DNA of 50,529 nucleotides, taken from Bacillota bacterium. GTDB taxonomy: Bacteria; Bacillota; Clostridia; Christensenellales; Aristaeellaceae. Position 1 is the first letter of the stretch. Each line of letters opens with the position of its first letter. Positions 16,184 to 24,202 of the stretch are shown piece by piece. The translations under genes were made by a program, and so were the position numbers. The notes under the pieces are model-generated. The model was not told where the DNA came from. It made no database searches and saw nothing but the letters and a program-made list of their open reading frames with translations. The stretch is taken from positions 1 through 50,529 of the forward strand of contig JAEZHK010000120.1 of the NCBI GenBank assembly GCA_023416655.1, read 5' to 3'.

Positions 16184-16249
16184 GAGGGGAACGCCAAAGG
16201 GCGCTGCCCTTTGGAATCCCGCAAGGGGCATGATGCCCCTTGACCCCTC
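16184..16249. repeat. nested inverted-repeat element after livF
   Basis: Outer arms GAGGGG/CCCCTC enclose two hairpins: CCAAAGGGC/GCCCTTTGG and AAGGGGCAT/ATGCCCCTT. It forms a three-way-junction-like structure in the convergent intergenic region. Similar GC-rich modules recur in many Clostridia genomes, from memory. Confidence 0.65.
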
Positions 16250-16272
16250 ACAAAAGGGTATAGGGTATAAGG

Positions 16273-16312
16273 AAAGTGCAGAGTGTTATCGCACCCTGCA
16301 CTTTCTTTTTGT
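16273..16312 (+). terminator. bidirectional terminator between livF and the ABC exporter
   Basis: AAAGTGCAG pairs with CTGCACTTT, with inner GTG/CAC pairs, followed by CTTTTTG. On the opposite strand the flank is less U-rich. Confidence 0.8.
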
Positions 16313-16371
16313 GTTTCGCATTCGCAGAACGATTCGCATGCAAGCCTCTGCCTTTCCTCCCTGTGGGGAGT

Positions 16372-16417
16372 CCAGAGGGATACCATCCCTCTGGCGGGGT
16401 GCGGGGCGGAGCCCCGC
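16372..16417. repeat. paired GC-rich hairpins beyond the ABC exporter gene
   Basis: CCAGAGGGAT/ATCCCTCTGG and, 7 nt on, GCGGGGC/GCCCCGC with loop GGA. They sit just outside the exporter stop at 16425. Confidence 0.6.
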
Positions 16418-16424
16418 CGTACCC

Positions 16425-18263
16425 TCACGCCTCCTCTGCCTCCAGCCCCATCTGACTGACGACCATCTCGTAATAGTGGCCCTTCTCGGCCATCAGGGTT
16501 TCGTGATCGCCGCGCTCGACGATGCGGCCCTTGGAGAGCACAAGGATCTGGTCGGCGTCGCGGATGGTGGACAGCCGGTGGGCGATCAGGAAGGTCGTCC
16601 GGCCCTTCATTAGGCCCAGCATGGCGCGCTGGATGTCCTTTTCGGTCTTGGTGTCCACGGAAGAGGTGGCTTCGTCCAGAATCAGGATTCGGCTCTCGCA
16701 CAGCACCGCGCGGGCGATGGCCAGCAGTTGCCGCTGCCCCTCGCTGAGCGCGTCGGCGTTTCCGGAAAGCTCCGTCCGGTATCCTAAGGGCAGCCGCTCG
16801 ATGAAGCCGTGCGCGCGGGCCAGTTTTGCCGCCTGGACCACCTCGTCGTCGCTCGCGCCGGGCCTCGCGTAGCGGATGTTGTCCATGATGGTTCCGGTAA
16901 AGAGGTTCGTGTCCTGCAATACCACCGAGAACACGCGCCGCAGGCTCTCCCTTGTGACCTTCAGGATGTCCTGCCCGTCGATGAAGATGCTGCCGGAATC
17001 CGGGTCGTAGAACCGGGTCAGCAGGTTCACGATCGTCGTCTTGCCGGAGCCTGTCTCGCCCACCAGCGCGCACACCTGCCCGGCGGGTACGTTAAAGCGC
17101 ACGTGGTCCAGGATCAGCCTTTTGTTATCGTAGGAGAAGCATACGTCCTCAAACGCCACGCCGCCCTCCGCGGACTGAAGGTCCGGCGCGTTCAGCGCGT
17201 CCGCTGGTTCCTCCGCCTCGTCCAGCACTTCGAACACGCGCTCCGCGCCCGCGAGGGCTGACTGGATCGTCGCCAACAGCCCCGCCACCGCGTTGAGCGG
17301 CCGCGCGAACTGCTTGGAATAGCTGAGGAAGCTGATCACCGCGCCCACCGAAAGCCCTTCCGTGACCGCAAGCCAGCCGCCCCATATAGCCACCAGCGCG
17401 AAGGTGAGGTTGCCGATCACGTTGACCAGCGGCATCATGAGGCCCGACCACAGCTGCGCGCGGTAGCCGCTCTCGTAGAGCCGCTCATTGATGCCGGACA
17501 GCTCCCCGAGGATTTCATCCTGCCGCCCGAAGGCCTTGACCAGCCGCATGCCGGAGATGGTCTCCTCCACCACGCCGTTCATCGCGCCCAGCGCGCGCTG
17601 CTGCGCGAGGAAGTGGGCGCGGCTTTTTTTCGTGATCAGTCGGGTGAGCAGCCCCACCATCGGCACAGAGAGCAGCGTGATCCCTGTCAGCGTCAGGTTC
17701 AGCGACAGCATCACGATCAGCGAGCCGGTAACGGACAGGATGCTGGACAATATCTGCGTGGTCGACTGCGCTATGGTGGCCGAGATGTTGTCCACATCGC
17801 TGGATAACCGGCTCATGGTGTCGCCGTGGGGTCGCGTGTCGAAGAACCTCAGCGGCAGGCGCTGGAGCTTGTCGAAGAACGCGCCGCGTAAAGCGCGCAC
17901 CAGCCGCTGGGAAGCCCGGAGCATCAGCGTGTCGCAGAGCGTGGACGCGACGTAGCTGGCAAGGTTCAGCGCCACGATGGCGGTCAGGCACGTCCTCAGC
18001 CAATCCCTGTCCAGGCTCGTCCCTACGAAGGCGTTGAAGGCTCGGCCCGTCCAATAGGGGACCAGGACCGCCGTCACCGCCGAAAGCACCGTGAGGCCCA
18101 GGATCACCGAAAGCGCGGCTTTCTGGTTCTTGTAGAGCCCAACCACGCGTCGAAGTGTGCCGCGGGCGTCCCGCGCCTTTTTACCCGGCTCAAAGCGCGC
18201 GGCAGCGCTGCCGAAGCCGCGGCCGATCTGCGGCTGCTTGCCGGTAGACTGACGTTCGCTCAT
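16425..18263 (-). CDS. ABC exporter half-transporter with complete ATPase site
   Basis: This 612-residue protein fuses a six-helix type-1 exporter domain (about residues 40-340) to an ATPase domain. Walker A is GETGSGKTT, signature DALSEGQRQLLAIARA, Walker B ILILDEATSSVDT with the catalytic Glu, and the H-loop is FLIAHRLSTI with the switch His. The N-terminal 40 residues are soluble and basic. It overlaps the upstream half-transporter by 4 bp, and that partner lacks the catalytic residues, so the two almost certainly form a heterodimer of the LmrCD/TM287-288 kind. Substrate (drug, lipid or peptide) cannot be told. Confidence 0.93.
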   Translation of the reverse strand: MSERQSTGKQPQIGRGFGSAAARFEPGKKARDARGTLRRVVGLYKNQKAALSVILGLTVLSAVTAVLVPYWTGRAFNAFVGTSLDRDWLRTCLTAIVALNLASYVASTLCDTLMLRASQRLVRALRGAFFDKLQRLPLRFFDTRPHGDTMSRLSSDVDNISATIAQSTTQILSSILSVTGSLIVMLSLNLTLTGITLLSVPMVGLLTRLITKKSRAHFLAQQRALGAMNGVVEETISGMRLVKAFGRQDEILGELSGINERLYESGYRAQLWSGLMMPLVNVIGNLTFALVAIWGGWLAVTEGLSVGAVISFLSYSKQFARPLNAVAGLLATIQSALAGAERVFEVLDEAEEPADALNAPDLQSAEGGVAFEDVCFSYDNKRLILDHVRFNVPAGQVCALVGETGSGKTTIVNLLTRFYDPDSGSIFIDGQDILKVTRESLRRVFSVVLQDTNLFTGTIMDNIRYARPGASDDEVVQAAKLARAHGFIERLPLGYRTELSGNADALSEGQRQLLAIARAVLCESRILILDEATSSVDTKTEKDIQRAMLGLMKGRTTFLIAHRLSTIRDADQILVLSKGRIVERGDHETLMAEKGHYYEMVVSQMGLEAEEA

Positions 18264-20026
18264 GCCAGCGCCCCCTCTCCCGCCACTTGGGAGCGGTACA
18301 GCGCCCGGTAGGTCTCGCAGGTCTCGAGGAGTTCCTTGTGGCTGCCCAGGCCCACCGCGTGGCCGCCGTCCAGCACCAGGATGGAGTCCGCGAACATCGC
18401 GGTGGTGCAGCGCTGGGTGATCAAGATCAGCGTGCGGCCGCCGAGCCTGTGCGTCAGCGCGTCCCGCACCTTCGCCTCGGTCAGCGCGTCCAGCGCGCTG
18501 GTGGCGTCGTCGATGACGAGGAGCTTCGCCTTGCGAACCAGCGCCCGCGCGATGGACAGCCGCTGCTTCTGCCCGCCCGACAGGTTGACCGCGCCGCCGC
18601 TGATTGCGCTTTCAAGCCCCTCCGGCATACGGCGCACGAAATCGGCCTGCGCCATGTCCAGCGCCGCCCACAGCGCCTCGTCCGTGGCCTCCGGGTCGCC
18701 CCAGCGCAGGTTTTCCGCCACGGTGCCGGAGAAGAGCAGCGCCTTCTGCGGCGCAAGCGCCACGCCTGCGCGCACCGCCTCGATTGGAAGTTCCCTTATG
18801 TCGCGGCCGCCCAAAAGGATCCGGCCGCCGCTGACGTCGTAGAACCGCATCATCAGCCACGCCAGCGTGGACTTGCCGCTGCCGGTGGGGCCGATCACCG
18901 CCAGCGACCGCCCGGATTCCACGGAAAAGCTCACGCCGTCCAGCGCGGGCAGGCCGCTGCCGCCGGGGTAGGCGAAGCGCACGCCCTCAAATTCCACTTT
19001 GCCGCTTTCGACGCTTCCATCGCCGCCGGGTGCGAAGTCCTCCTCGGAGGCGAACACCTCCGAAATGCGGATCGCGGACGCGCGGGTGCGCACGAAGATC
19101 GTGAAGATGTTGGTCATCATGGTCAGCGCGATCAAAATCTGCGCCATGTAGACCGTGAAGGCGGTGATGTCGCCCGGCGTCGCCGCGCCCGCCTCGAAGA
19201 GGTTCGCGCCCAGGAAGATGATCAGCGCGGTGGCAAGGCTAATGGCGAGCGTCATGAGCGGCGACAGGAGCGTGATCACCATCTGTGCCGAGACTTCCCG
19301 CCGCATCAGCCCGTCGTTGGCCGCGCCGAACCGCTGCGCTTCCGCGTCGTAGGTGCCGAAGGCCTTGACGAGGCGCACGCCCATCAGGTATTCCTGTACC
19401 ACCGAGTTCATCCGGTCTACGGCCTTTTGAAGCAGCGCGAAACGCGGGTAGCTCAGCTTCATGCTGAGGGTGATGAGCACCGCCACCAGCGCCACGACGC
19501 CGTACACCGTCAAACTCAGTTTGAAGTTCAGCATCGCCGCCAGCACCATGCTGCCCAGGCACGTGATCGGGGCTTTCAGGAAGATGCGCATCGCGCCGTT
19601 GACGAACAGCACGATCTGGCTGATGTCGTTTGTCTGGCGGGTGATCAGGGAACCGGACGAAATTTTATCCGCGCCGGCCTCGGAGAACTTCAGGATTTTC
19701 GCGAACTGATCGCGCCGAAGCTCCGCACCCACCCGCTGCGAGACGCGGGAAGAGAGGGCGTTGCGGACCAGCGCGAACACCGCGCCCGCGGCGGTGACGA
19801 GCAGCATCACTATACCCCAGAAGCCCACGCGACTCAGGTCTTTCGCCCGCACGCCCTCGTCCAGGATGCGCGCCATGATCGTCGGGCCCATCAGGTCGCA
19901 CACCGCTTCCAGCGCGACGCAGGCGATCGCCAGATAGAACGGACGCCGGTAGGCCGTAAAGTACTTTTTGAACAAGCTGATCCCCCGGTTCGATATATGT
20001 TGATTTTTGTCAGACCCGGTCAACAT
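18260..20026 (-). CDS. ABC exporter half-transporter with degenerate ATPase site
   Basis: This is the heterodimer partner of the downstream gene. Membrane domain about residues 15-310, then Walker A GPTGSGKST, signature VNLSGGQKQRLSIARAL, Walker B LLVIDDATSALD and H-loop LILITQRCTT. The catalytic Glu after Walker B is Asp and the switch His is Gln, the two hallmark changes of the inactive site in heterodimeric exporters. Start is uncertain: ATG at 20026 lacks a ribosome binding site; TTG at 19975 (giving a protein beginning LFKKYFTAYRRP) follows GGGGGATC and would match the usual exporter N-terminus. Confidence 0.9.
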   Translation of the reverse strand: MLTGSDKNQHISNRGISLFKKYFTAYRRPFYLAIACVALEAVCDLMGPTIMARILDEGVRAKDLSRVGFWGIVMLLVTAAGAVFALVRNALSSRVSQRVGAELRRDQFAKILKFSEAGADKISSGSLITRQTNDISQIVLFVNGAMRIFLKAPITCLGSMVLAAMLNFKLSLTVYGVVALVAVLITLSMKLSYPRFALLQKAVDRMNSVVQEYLMGVRLVKAFGTYDAEAQRFGAANDGLMRREVSAQMVITLLSPLMTLAISLATALIIFLGANLFEAGAATPGDITAFTVYMAQILIALTMMTNIFTIFVRTRASAIRISEVFASEEDFAPGGDGSVESGKVEFEGVRFAYPGGSGLPALDGVSFSVESGRSLAVIGPTGSGKSTLAWLMMRFYDVSGGRILLGGRDIRELPIEAVRAGVALAPQKALLFSGTVAENLRWGDPEATDEALWAALDMAQADFVRRMPEGLESAISGGAVNLSGGQKQRLSIARALVRKAKLLVIDDATSALDALTEAKVRDALTHRLGGRTLILITQRCTTAMFADSILVLDGGHAVGLGSHKELLETCETYRALYRSQVAGEGALA

Positions 20027-20080
20027 GATACGCCCGCGCCCCGCGGGACGCAAGCCCGGCGGGGGAAATGCCCAACTTTC

Positions 20081-20476
20081 TTAACGGGGATTCTCCAGCA
20101 TCAGCGTACGTAACTGCGCCGCCAGCGGCACGTCCGCCGGCGCGAAGTCCACGTCGGGCAGCGCCTCGGGGCTCACCCATTCCATCCGGTCGTGCACGCT
20201 CAGCGAGATTTCGCCCGAATGCCACTCGAACCGGTACAGCTTCAGGTTGATCGTGCCGAAGTTATAGGGGAACGAGCACTCGCCGACGAAACCGCCCGTC
20301 ACCCCTCGGATGCCCAGCTCCTCCATCAGCTCCCGTTCGAGCGCCGCCCCGTCGCCCTCCCCCGGCTCCAATTTTCCGCCCGGAAATTCCCATTTCCCTT
20401 CCAGCTTCTGGCCGGGCGCGCGCCGGACCACCAGCACCCGCCCTTCGCGCTCCACCGCCGCCGCCACCACCGTCAT
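20081..20476 (-). CDS. Nudix hydrolase, MutT/8-oxo-dGTP diphosphatase type
   Basis: The 131-residue protein has the MutT layout: MTVVAAAVEREGRVLVVRR, KLEGKWEFPGGKLEPGE and the Nudix box GGKLEPGEGDGAALERELME with ELGI. WEFPGGK ahead of the box is characteristic of enzymes that sanitise oxidised dGTP. I chose ATG at 20476, which has TGGAGG 8 nt upstream; ATG at 20491 is possible but has a poorer site. It lies downstream of repeat copy B and of a predicted promoter at that repeat's 5' edge, so its mRNA would carry the four hairpins in its leader. Confidence 0.9.
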   Translation of the reverse strand: MTVVAAAVEREGRVLVVRRAPGQKLEGKWEFPGGKLEPGEGDGAALERELMEELGIRGVTGGFVGECSFPYNFGTINLKLYRFEWHSGEISLSVHDRMEWVSPEALPDVDFAPADVPLAAQLRTLMLENPR

Positions 20477-20537
20477 GCTCAAAGCCTCCATATCACACTA
20501 ATCTCCGGGTTTTCGGCTCCTCTTCCGTTCTTTCAAA

Positions 20538-20704
20538 CAGGAACCGGCGACCTGCGCGCCGGTTCCTGTTTCCGCCATCAGTTCGGAAACTGGTGGCGGA
20601 AACAATACCTGAAGTCAGTGCGCCGCCCGGGACGCCCGCGGGCGTTGCAAGCGCACGCAGTTTTCTTCCTGCGCGTTGAAAAACCACGGTGGTTTTTCAA
20701 CGCC
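20538..20704 (-). repeat. four-hairpin intergenic repeat, copy B
   Basis: Minus-strand order: hp1 GCGTTGAAAAACCACC/GTGGTTTTTCAACGC; hp2 outer GTGCGC/GCGCAC, inner ACGCCC/GGGCGT; hp3 GTTTCCGCCA/TGGCGGAAAC; hp4 CAGGAACCGGCG/CGCCGGTTCCTG with loop CGCAGGT. Stem bases differ from copy A but pairing is maintained. Unlike A, C and D it does not follow a gene; it lies upstream of the mutT-like gene. Confidence 0.88.
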
Positions 20705-20710
20705 TTGATC

Positions 20711-20719
20711 ATTATACCA
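20711..20719 (-). promoter_or_regulatory. extended -10 promoter at the edge of repeat copy B
   Basis: On the minus strand TGG-TATAAT gives a predicted start about 7 nt downstream, at the first base of the repeat. A -35-like TTGAGG is 20 bp upstream, too far to be counted. Confidence 0.55.
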
Positions 20720-20731
20720 CTTTTGCCATGG

Positions 20732-20761
20732 TTGGTCCTCAAGGAACCGTCGAATTATAAA
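20732..20761 (+). promoter_or_regulatory. possible promoter of the small basic protein gene
   Basis: TTGGTC (20732-20737), 18-bp spacer, TATAAA (20756-20761), 42 nt before the GTG start. Confidence 0.4.
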
Positions 20762-20802
20762 GAACGTCCAATAGAAGCAAAATTCGACGGGAGGAATCCG
20801 CC

Positions 20803-20970
20803 GTGGACAATACCCCAAGGAAGAAAATGGGCAAGCGGGCGCGCAAGGCGCTGGATGCTTCCCAGCGCCGGACATGGCAGGTCCCGCCGGTCACAAAGCT
20901 GGTACCCAGCAAAAAGCTCTACAACCGCAAGCGGCGCAGTTCGGACGAGGATGCGCCATCGTCGCCATGA
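20803..20970 (+). CDS. small highly basic protein of unknown function (55 aa)
   Basis: A GTG at 20803 preceded by GACGGGAGG opens a 55-codon frame: MDNTPRKKMGKRARKALDAS, then QRRTWQVPPVTKLVPSKKLY and a NRKRRSSDED tail, stop at 20968. About a quarter of the residues are Lys or Arg, with a central hydrophobic-proline segment and an acidic end. It has its own ribosome binding site and a plausible promoter. A nucleic-acid or ribosome-associated role fits the composition but is only inference. No family recognised. It lies 67 nt upstream of the PNPOx-like gene in the same direction. Confidence 0.6.
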   Translation: MDNTPRKKMGKRARKALDASQRRTWQVPPVTKLVPSKKLYNRKRRSSDEDAPSSP

Positions 20971-21037
20971 GCTCTTTCCATTTGGCGCGGGAAATGGTAT
21001 AATCACAAAAATCCAAACGCCGATCGGAGGATGTCCC

Positions 21038-21499
21038 ATGCGCAGAAAAGATCTGGAAGTTCTGGACAAAGAGCCGCTCATCAAGGTGCTGGAGCGCTGC
21101 AAGGTGTGCCGCCTTGGCATCTCGGACGAGGTCCCCTACATCGTGCCGATGAACTTTGGCTATTCCTGGGGCGACCGCCTGACGCTCTACTTCCACAGCG
21201 CGGCGCGGGGACGCAAGATCGACCTGCTGCAAAAGAACCCCAGGGTGTCTTTTGAAATGGACTGCGACCATACGCTCGTGGCGGGTTCCACCGCCTGCCG
21301 CTACTCCTACAAGTATTCCAGCCTGATGGGCGTAGGCGAGGTCCGCTTCCTGGAGGATTACGACGAGAGGCTGGCGGCGCTGAAAACCATCATGAAGCAG
21401 GTGACCGGAAAGGACGACTACGAGTACGACGAACCGGCGGTCAAAAACGTGGCGGTATTTGCCGTAGATGCCGAAGAAGTAATCGGCAAGATCCGCTGA
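21038..21499 (+). CDS. pyridoxamine 5'-phosphate oxidase-like flavoprotein (NimA-type)
   Basis: The 153-residue protein opens MRRKDLEVLDKEPLIKVLER and continues CKVCRLGISDEVPYIVPMNF and GYSWGDRLTLYFHSAARGRK, the beginning and FMN-binding core of the split-barrel PNPOx-like family that includes 5-nitroimidazole reductase NimA. FEMDCDHTLVAG and the late TGKDDYEYDEPAVKNVAVFA match that subfamily. Members bind FMN or F420 and reduce small molecules; most are uncharacterised, so resistance should not be assumed. ATG at 21038 has CGGAGG 7 nt upstream. Confidence 0.88.
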   Translation: MRRKDLEVLDKEPLIKVLERCKVCRLGISDEVPYIVPMNFGYSWGDRLTLYFHSAARGRKIDLLQKNPRVSFEMDCDHTLVAGSTACRYSYKYSSLMGVGEVRFLEDYDERLAALKTIMKQVTGKDDYEYDEPAVKNVAVFAVDAEEVIGKIR

Positions 21500-21526
21500 C
21501 ACCGGAAAACGCGAAGGAGGAGACCG

Positions 21527-22156
21527 ATGAAGAAGAAACTGACGGCGCTGGCGGTAGCGCTGATCCTGACCCTGACGGCGGCGCTGCCCGCGCTGTCGCT
21601 GACGGTGGAGGAAGAACTGAACGCCTACTGGGAAAAGGCCGATCCGCTCTACGCCCAGATCGAGGCGCTGGGAGCGCGCCAGACGGAGATTTACCAACAG
21701 TTCGGGCTTTCGCTGGACGACGGCGAAGGCGAGGTGCTGGACGATACGCAGTACGAAGAGTACGTTAAGTCGCTGGGCGTTCTGACCGACGAGGAGCTGA
21801 AAAAGCTGCTGGATACCAACGCCGGGATCGTGAAGATGTCTGAAGAGATGGACGATCTGGCCGCCCGCTATACCGCCTCCCAGGACCCCGAGGAGCAGGC
21901 GACGCTGGACAACCTGATCCACTATAAGGAAAAGCAGATTGACGACGCCATCCAGTCCATCGCGACGCTTGACGACAAGCTGCGCATCGCCGAGGAGACC
22001 AACTACGTAAAGGGCCTGAAGGGACTGTCCGACGAGGCCCGCGAGGAGCTCCTTGCCATGTACGCCACCCAGCGGGACGCGGAGAAGCAGCTGGCCGCGC
22101 TGGACGAGGCGCTCAGCGAGGAAGCCCAGCACGAGCTATATGGAGAGAATGGGTAA
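21527..22156 (+). CDS. secreted coiled-coil protein of unknown function
   Basis: The 209-residue protein begins MKKKLTALAVALILTLTAAL with a signal peptide ending near ALPALSLT. The mature part is acidic and mostly helical with heptad-like stretches (EELKKLLDTNAGIVKMSEEM and AEKQLAALDEALSEEAQHEL), so a coiled coil is likely. No cysteine, no lipobox and no recognisable domain. It is probably released or wall-associated. It follows the PNPOx-like gene by 27 nt with GGAGGAG in front, so they may be co-transcribed, and a clear terminator follows. Confidence 0.7.
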   Translation: MKKKLTALAVALILTLTAALPALSLTVEEELNAYWEKADPLYAQIEALGARQTEIYQQFGLSLDDGEGEVLDDTQYEEYVKSLGVLTDEELKKLLDTNAGIVKMSEEMDDLAARYTASQDPEEQATLDNLIHYKEKQIDDAIQSIATLDDKLRIAEETNYVKGLKGLSDEAREELLAMYATQRDAEKQLAALDEALSEEAQHELYGENG

Positions 22157-22176
22157 CAAGCCTGCACACATAAATG

Positions 22177-22207
22177 AAGCATCCAGTCAACCGGCTGGAT
22201 GCTTTGT
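22177..22207 (+). terminator. terminator after the secreted coiled-coil protein gene
   Basis: AAGCATCCAG pairs with CTGGATGCTT around an 8-nt loop, followed by TTGTT. Repeat copy C begins 4 nt further on. Confidence 0.8.
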
Positions 22208-22210
22208 TAT

Positions 22211-22365
22211 GGCATTGAAAAACCCCAAGGGTTTTTCAATGCCAAGGGGAAGTCTGCGTGAGCCTAAAATTCTCACGAACTTTCGGGACAGCAGGAACTG
22301 TTTCAACGTCCAGTGTGCGCACTGGGTGTTGAAACGCGTTTCCGGCGCGCAGGTCGCCGGAAACG
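22211..22365 (+). repeat. four-hairpin intergenic repeat, copy C
   Basis: Plus-strand order: hp1 GGCATTGAAAAACCC/GGGTTTTTCAATGCC; a reduced hp2 GTGAG/CTCAC; hp3 GTTTCAAC/GTTGAAAC with CCAGTG/CACTGG; hp4 CGTTTCCGGCG/CGCCGGAAACG with loop CGCAGGT. It lies beyond the terminator of the upstream plus-strand gene and between convergent genes. Confidence 0.88.
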
Positions 22366-22440
22366 GTTTGAAGGTACGATGGGTTGCTGTCTTCGCCCGA
22401 ACATCCAGTCAATCAAAGCTTTTATTCATCAATCAATGGT

Positions 22441-23406
22441 CTATTCCACGAACTTCTTCAGGTCCCCGTACCCCAGCTCGTCCATCTTCTCATAGGGAAC
22501 GAACCTGAGCGCCGCGCTGTTGATGCAGTAGCGGATGCCCGAGGGGGATTCGCGGTCGCCTTCGAACACGTGGCCCAGGTGGGAGTCGCCCGCGCGGCTT
22601 CGGACCTCGGTGCGGACCATGCCGTGGGTGCGGTCGCGCCGGTAGACCATGGCGTTCTCGTCGATGGATTTTGCGAACGCGGGCCAGCCGCAGTCGCTTT
22701 GGTACTTGTCCTTTGAGGTGAAGAGCGGCTCGCCGGTTGCGACATCCACATACAGGCCCTTTTTGTCAAACTGCCAGTACTCGCCCTCAAAAGCCCGCTC
22801 GGTGGCGCTCTCCTGCGTGACCGCGTACTGGATGGGCGTGAGCTTGCCCCGGAGCGCGTTGTCGTCCGGCCGCATGTAGCCCTTCGGGTCGAAGGCCAGG
22901 CTCTTCGCGCGCGCGAACGCCGCGGGGTTCAGGTGGCAGTAGCCGCCGGGGTTCTTGTCCAAGTAGTCCTGGTGGTAGGCCTCCGCCGCGTAGAACGAGG
23001 TCAGCGGCTCAATAAGCACATGGAAGGACTCCCTGCGCCCCTTCTCGATCTCCGCCGCCCGCTCGACCACCGGCTTGTCGTCCGGATTTTCGTAGAAGAT
23101 GCCGGTCTGATACTGCGGCCCCACGTCGTTGCCCTGCCGGTTCGTGACCGTCGTATCGATGGCCGAGAAGAACAGCCAGATCAAGGCCTCCAGGCTGATT
23201 TTCCCCGGGTCGTAGCGGACGCGGACGGTCTCCTTGTGCCCGGTCTTGCCGGTGCACACCTGTTCATAGGTCGGGTTGATTGCGTGCCCGTTGGCGTAGC
23301 CACTGGCGGCATCCGTCACCCCCGGCGCCATGCTCATCAGCTTTTCCAATCCCCAAAAGCAGCCGCCGGCAAAGTAGATGACCGACGGCTCCTGATTCTC
23401 GCCCAT
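22441..23406 (-). CDS. msrAB: bifunctional peptide methionine sulfoxide reductase MsrA/MsrB
   Basis: This 321-residue fusion repairs both stereoisomers of oxidised methionine. The MsrA half carries IYFAGGCFWGLEKLM with the catalytic Cys of GCFWG. The MsrB half carries SKDKYQSDCGWPAF, RAGDSHLGHVFEGD and RYCINSAALRF with its catalytic Cys. The paired CxxC zinc motifs of some MsrB enzymes are not seen. It lacks a signal peptide, so it is cytoplasmic. ATG at 23406 was chosen because TTGGAGGG lies just upstream; the frame is open further back but without such a site. Divergent from a Nudix gene. Confidence 0.95.
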   Translation of the reverse strand: MGENQEPSVIYFAGGCFWGLEKLMSMAPGVTDAASGYANGHAINPTYEQVCTGKTGHKETVRVRYDPGKISLEALIWLFFSAIDTTVTNRQGNDVGPQYQTGIFYENPDDKPVVERAAEIEKGRRESFHVLIEPLTSFYAAEAYHQDYLDKNPGGYCHLNPAAFARAKSLAFDPKGYMRPDDNALRGKLTPIQYAVTQESATERAFEGEYWQFDKKGLYVDVATGEPLFTSKDKYQSDCGWPAFAKSIDENAMVYRRDRTHGMVRTEVRSRAGDSHLGHVFEGDRESPSGIRYCINSAALRFVPYEKMDELGYGDLKKFVE

Positions 23407-23520
23407 GACGCTTCCCTCCAAATTAAGTCTAAACATAGCCTGCGCGGTTCTGCGAACGCTCATGCCACGGTTTGTTTATACCGCAAAAACCAGCGCTGAA
23501 TCACGGCAGTTGACAGGAAT

Positions 23521-23528
23521 GGTATACT
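23521..23528 (+). promoter_or_regulatory. extended -10 promoter of the third Nudix gene
   Basis: TGG-TATACT immediately precedes the GGAGGTGAGG ribosome binding site. TTGACA at 23510-23515 is only 7 bp upstream and cannot serve as its -35. Confidence 0.4.
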
Positions 23529-23548
23529 GGAAAACGGAGGTGAGGACA

Positions 23549-24097
23549 ATGACACTCCTTCAGACGATTGCTTCCTATGCGCCCGGAAACGAGCAGGAGG
23601 CCGTGGACCGGCTGGTGATGATGTCGGCGCTGGAACGCGGGGAGAAGCTCCTGACACGGGACAACCTGACGATGCATTTCACCGCGTCCGCGTGGATTAC
23701 AAACCCCGCGCGCGCGTTGGTGCTGATGGTCTACCACAACGTATACGATTCCTGGTCGTGGACGGGCGGCCACGCGGACGGCGAGGAGGACCTGCGCGCC
23801 GTGGCGCTTAGGGAAGCCGAGGAGGAGACCGGCGCGCACGTGCGGCTGGTGCGCCCGGAGGTGTTTTCGCTGGAGACGCTGACGGTCAACCCCCACATGA
23901 AGCGCGGACGGTTCGTCCCGGCCCACCTGCACCTGAACCTGACGTACCTCCTCGAGGCCGACGAATCCGAAGTGCTGACCGTCAAGCCGGACGAGAACCG
24001 GGCCGTGGGCTGGTTCCCGCTAAACGACGCGGTCGCGGCCTGCACTGAGGTATGGATGCGCCCGGTTTACGAAAAGCTCAACGCGCGACTACGCTGA
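23549..24097 (+). CDS. Nudix hydrolase
   Basis: The 182-residue protein has a Nudix box GGHADGEEDLRAVALREAEE with ETGA. The N-terminal extension (about 45 residues, ASYAPGNEQEAVDRLVMMSA) precedes RDNLTMHFTASAWITNPARA, a layout seen in a clostridial Nudix subfamily annotated only as NUDIX hydrolase. C-terminal AHLHLNLTYLLEADES and ENRAVGWFPL form the rest of the fold. ATG at 23549 follows CGGAGGTGAGG. Substrate unknown. Confidence 0.88.
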   Translation: MTLLQTIASYAPGNEQEAVDRLVMMSALERGEKLLTRDNLTMHFTASAWITNPARALVLMVYHNVYDSWSWTGGHADGEEDLRAVALREAEEETGAHVRLVRPEVFSLETLTVNPHMKRGRFVPAHLHLNLTYLLEADESEVLTVKPDENRAVGWFPLNDAVAACTEVWMRPVYEKLNARLR

Positions 24098-24155
24098 ACG
24101 TCCGATCCCTCCGCTTGCCATTTGTTGCACATCGTAATACTTTTGTCACAGTATG

Positions 24156-24184
24156 TTTACAGGTGGCAAGGTTTGTGCTATAAT
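24156..24184 (+). promoter_or_regulatory. sigma-A promoter of the L,D-transpeptidase gene
   Basis: TTTACA (24156-24161), 17-bp spacer, TATAAT (24179-24184), with a TG extending the -10; the GTG start is 19 nt downstream. Confidence 0.85.
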
Positions 24185-24202
24185 GGCGTGGGAGGCGATA
24201 TC

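Noticed and set aside
18287..20113. 608-codon frame antisense to the ABC exporter
   Set aside because: The opposite strand carries clear Walker A, signature and Walker B motifs; the antisense product resembles no protein.
23510..23528. TTGACA with TATACT as a promoter pair
   Set aside because: The spacer is 7 bp, far too short; only the extended -10 was retained.
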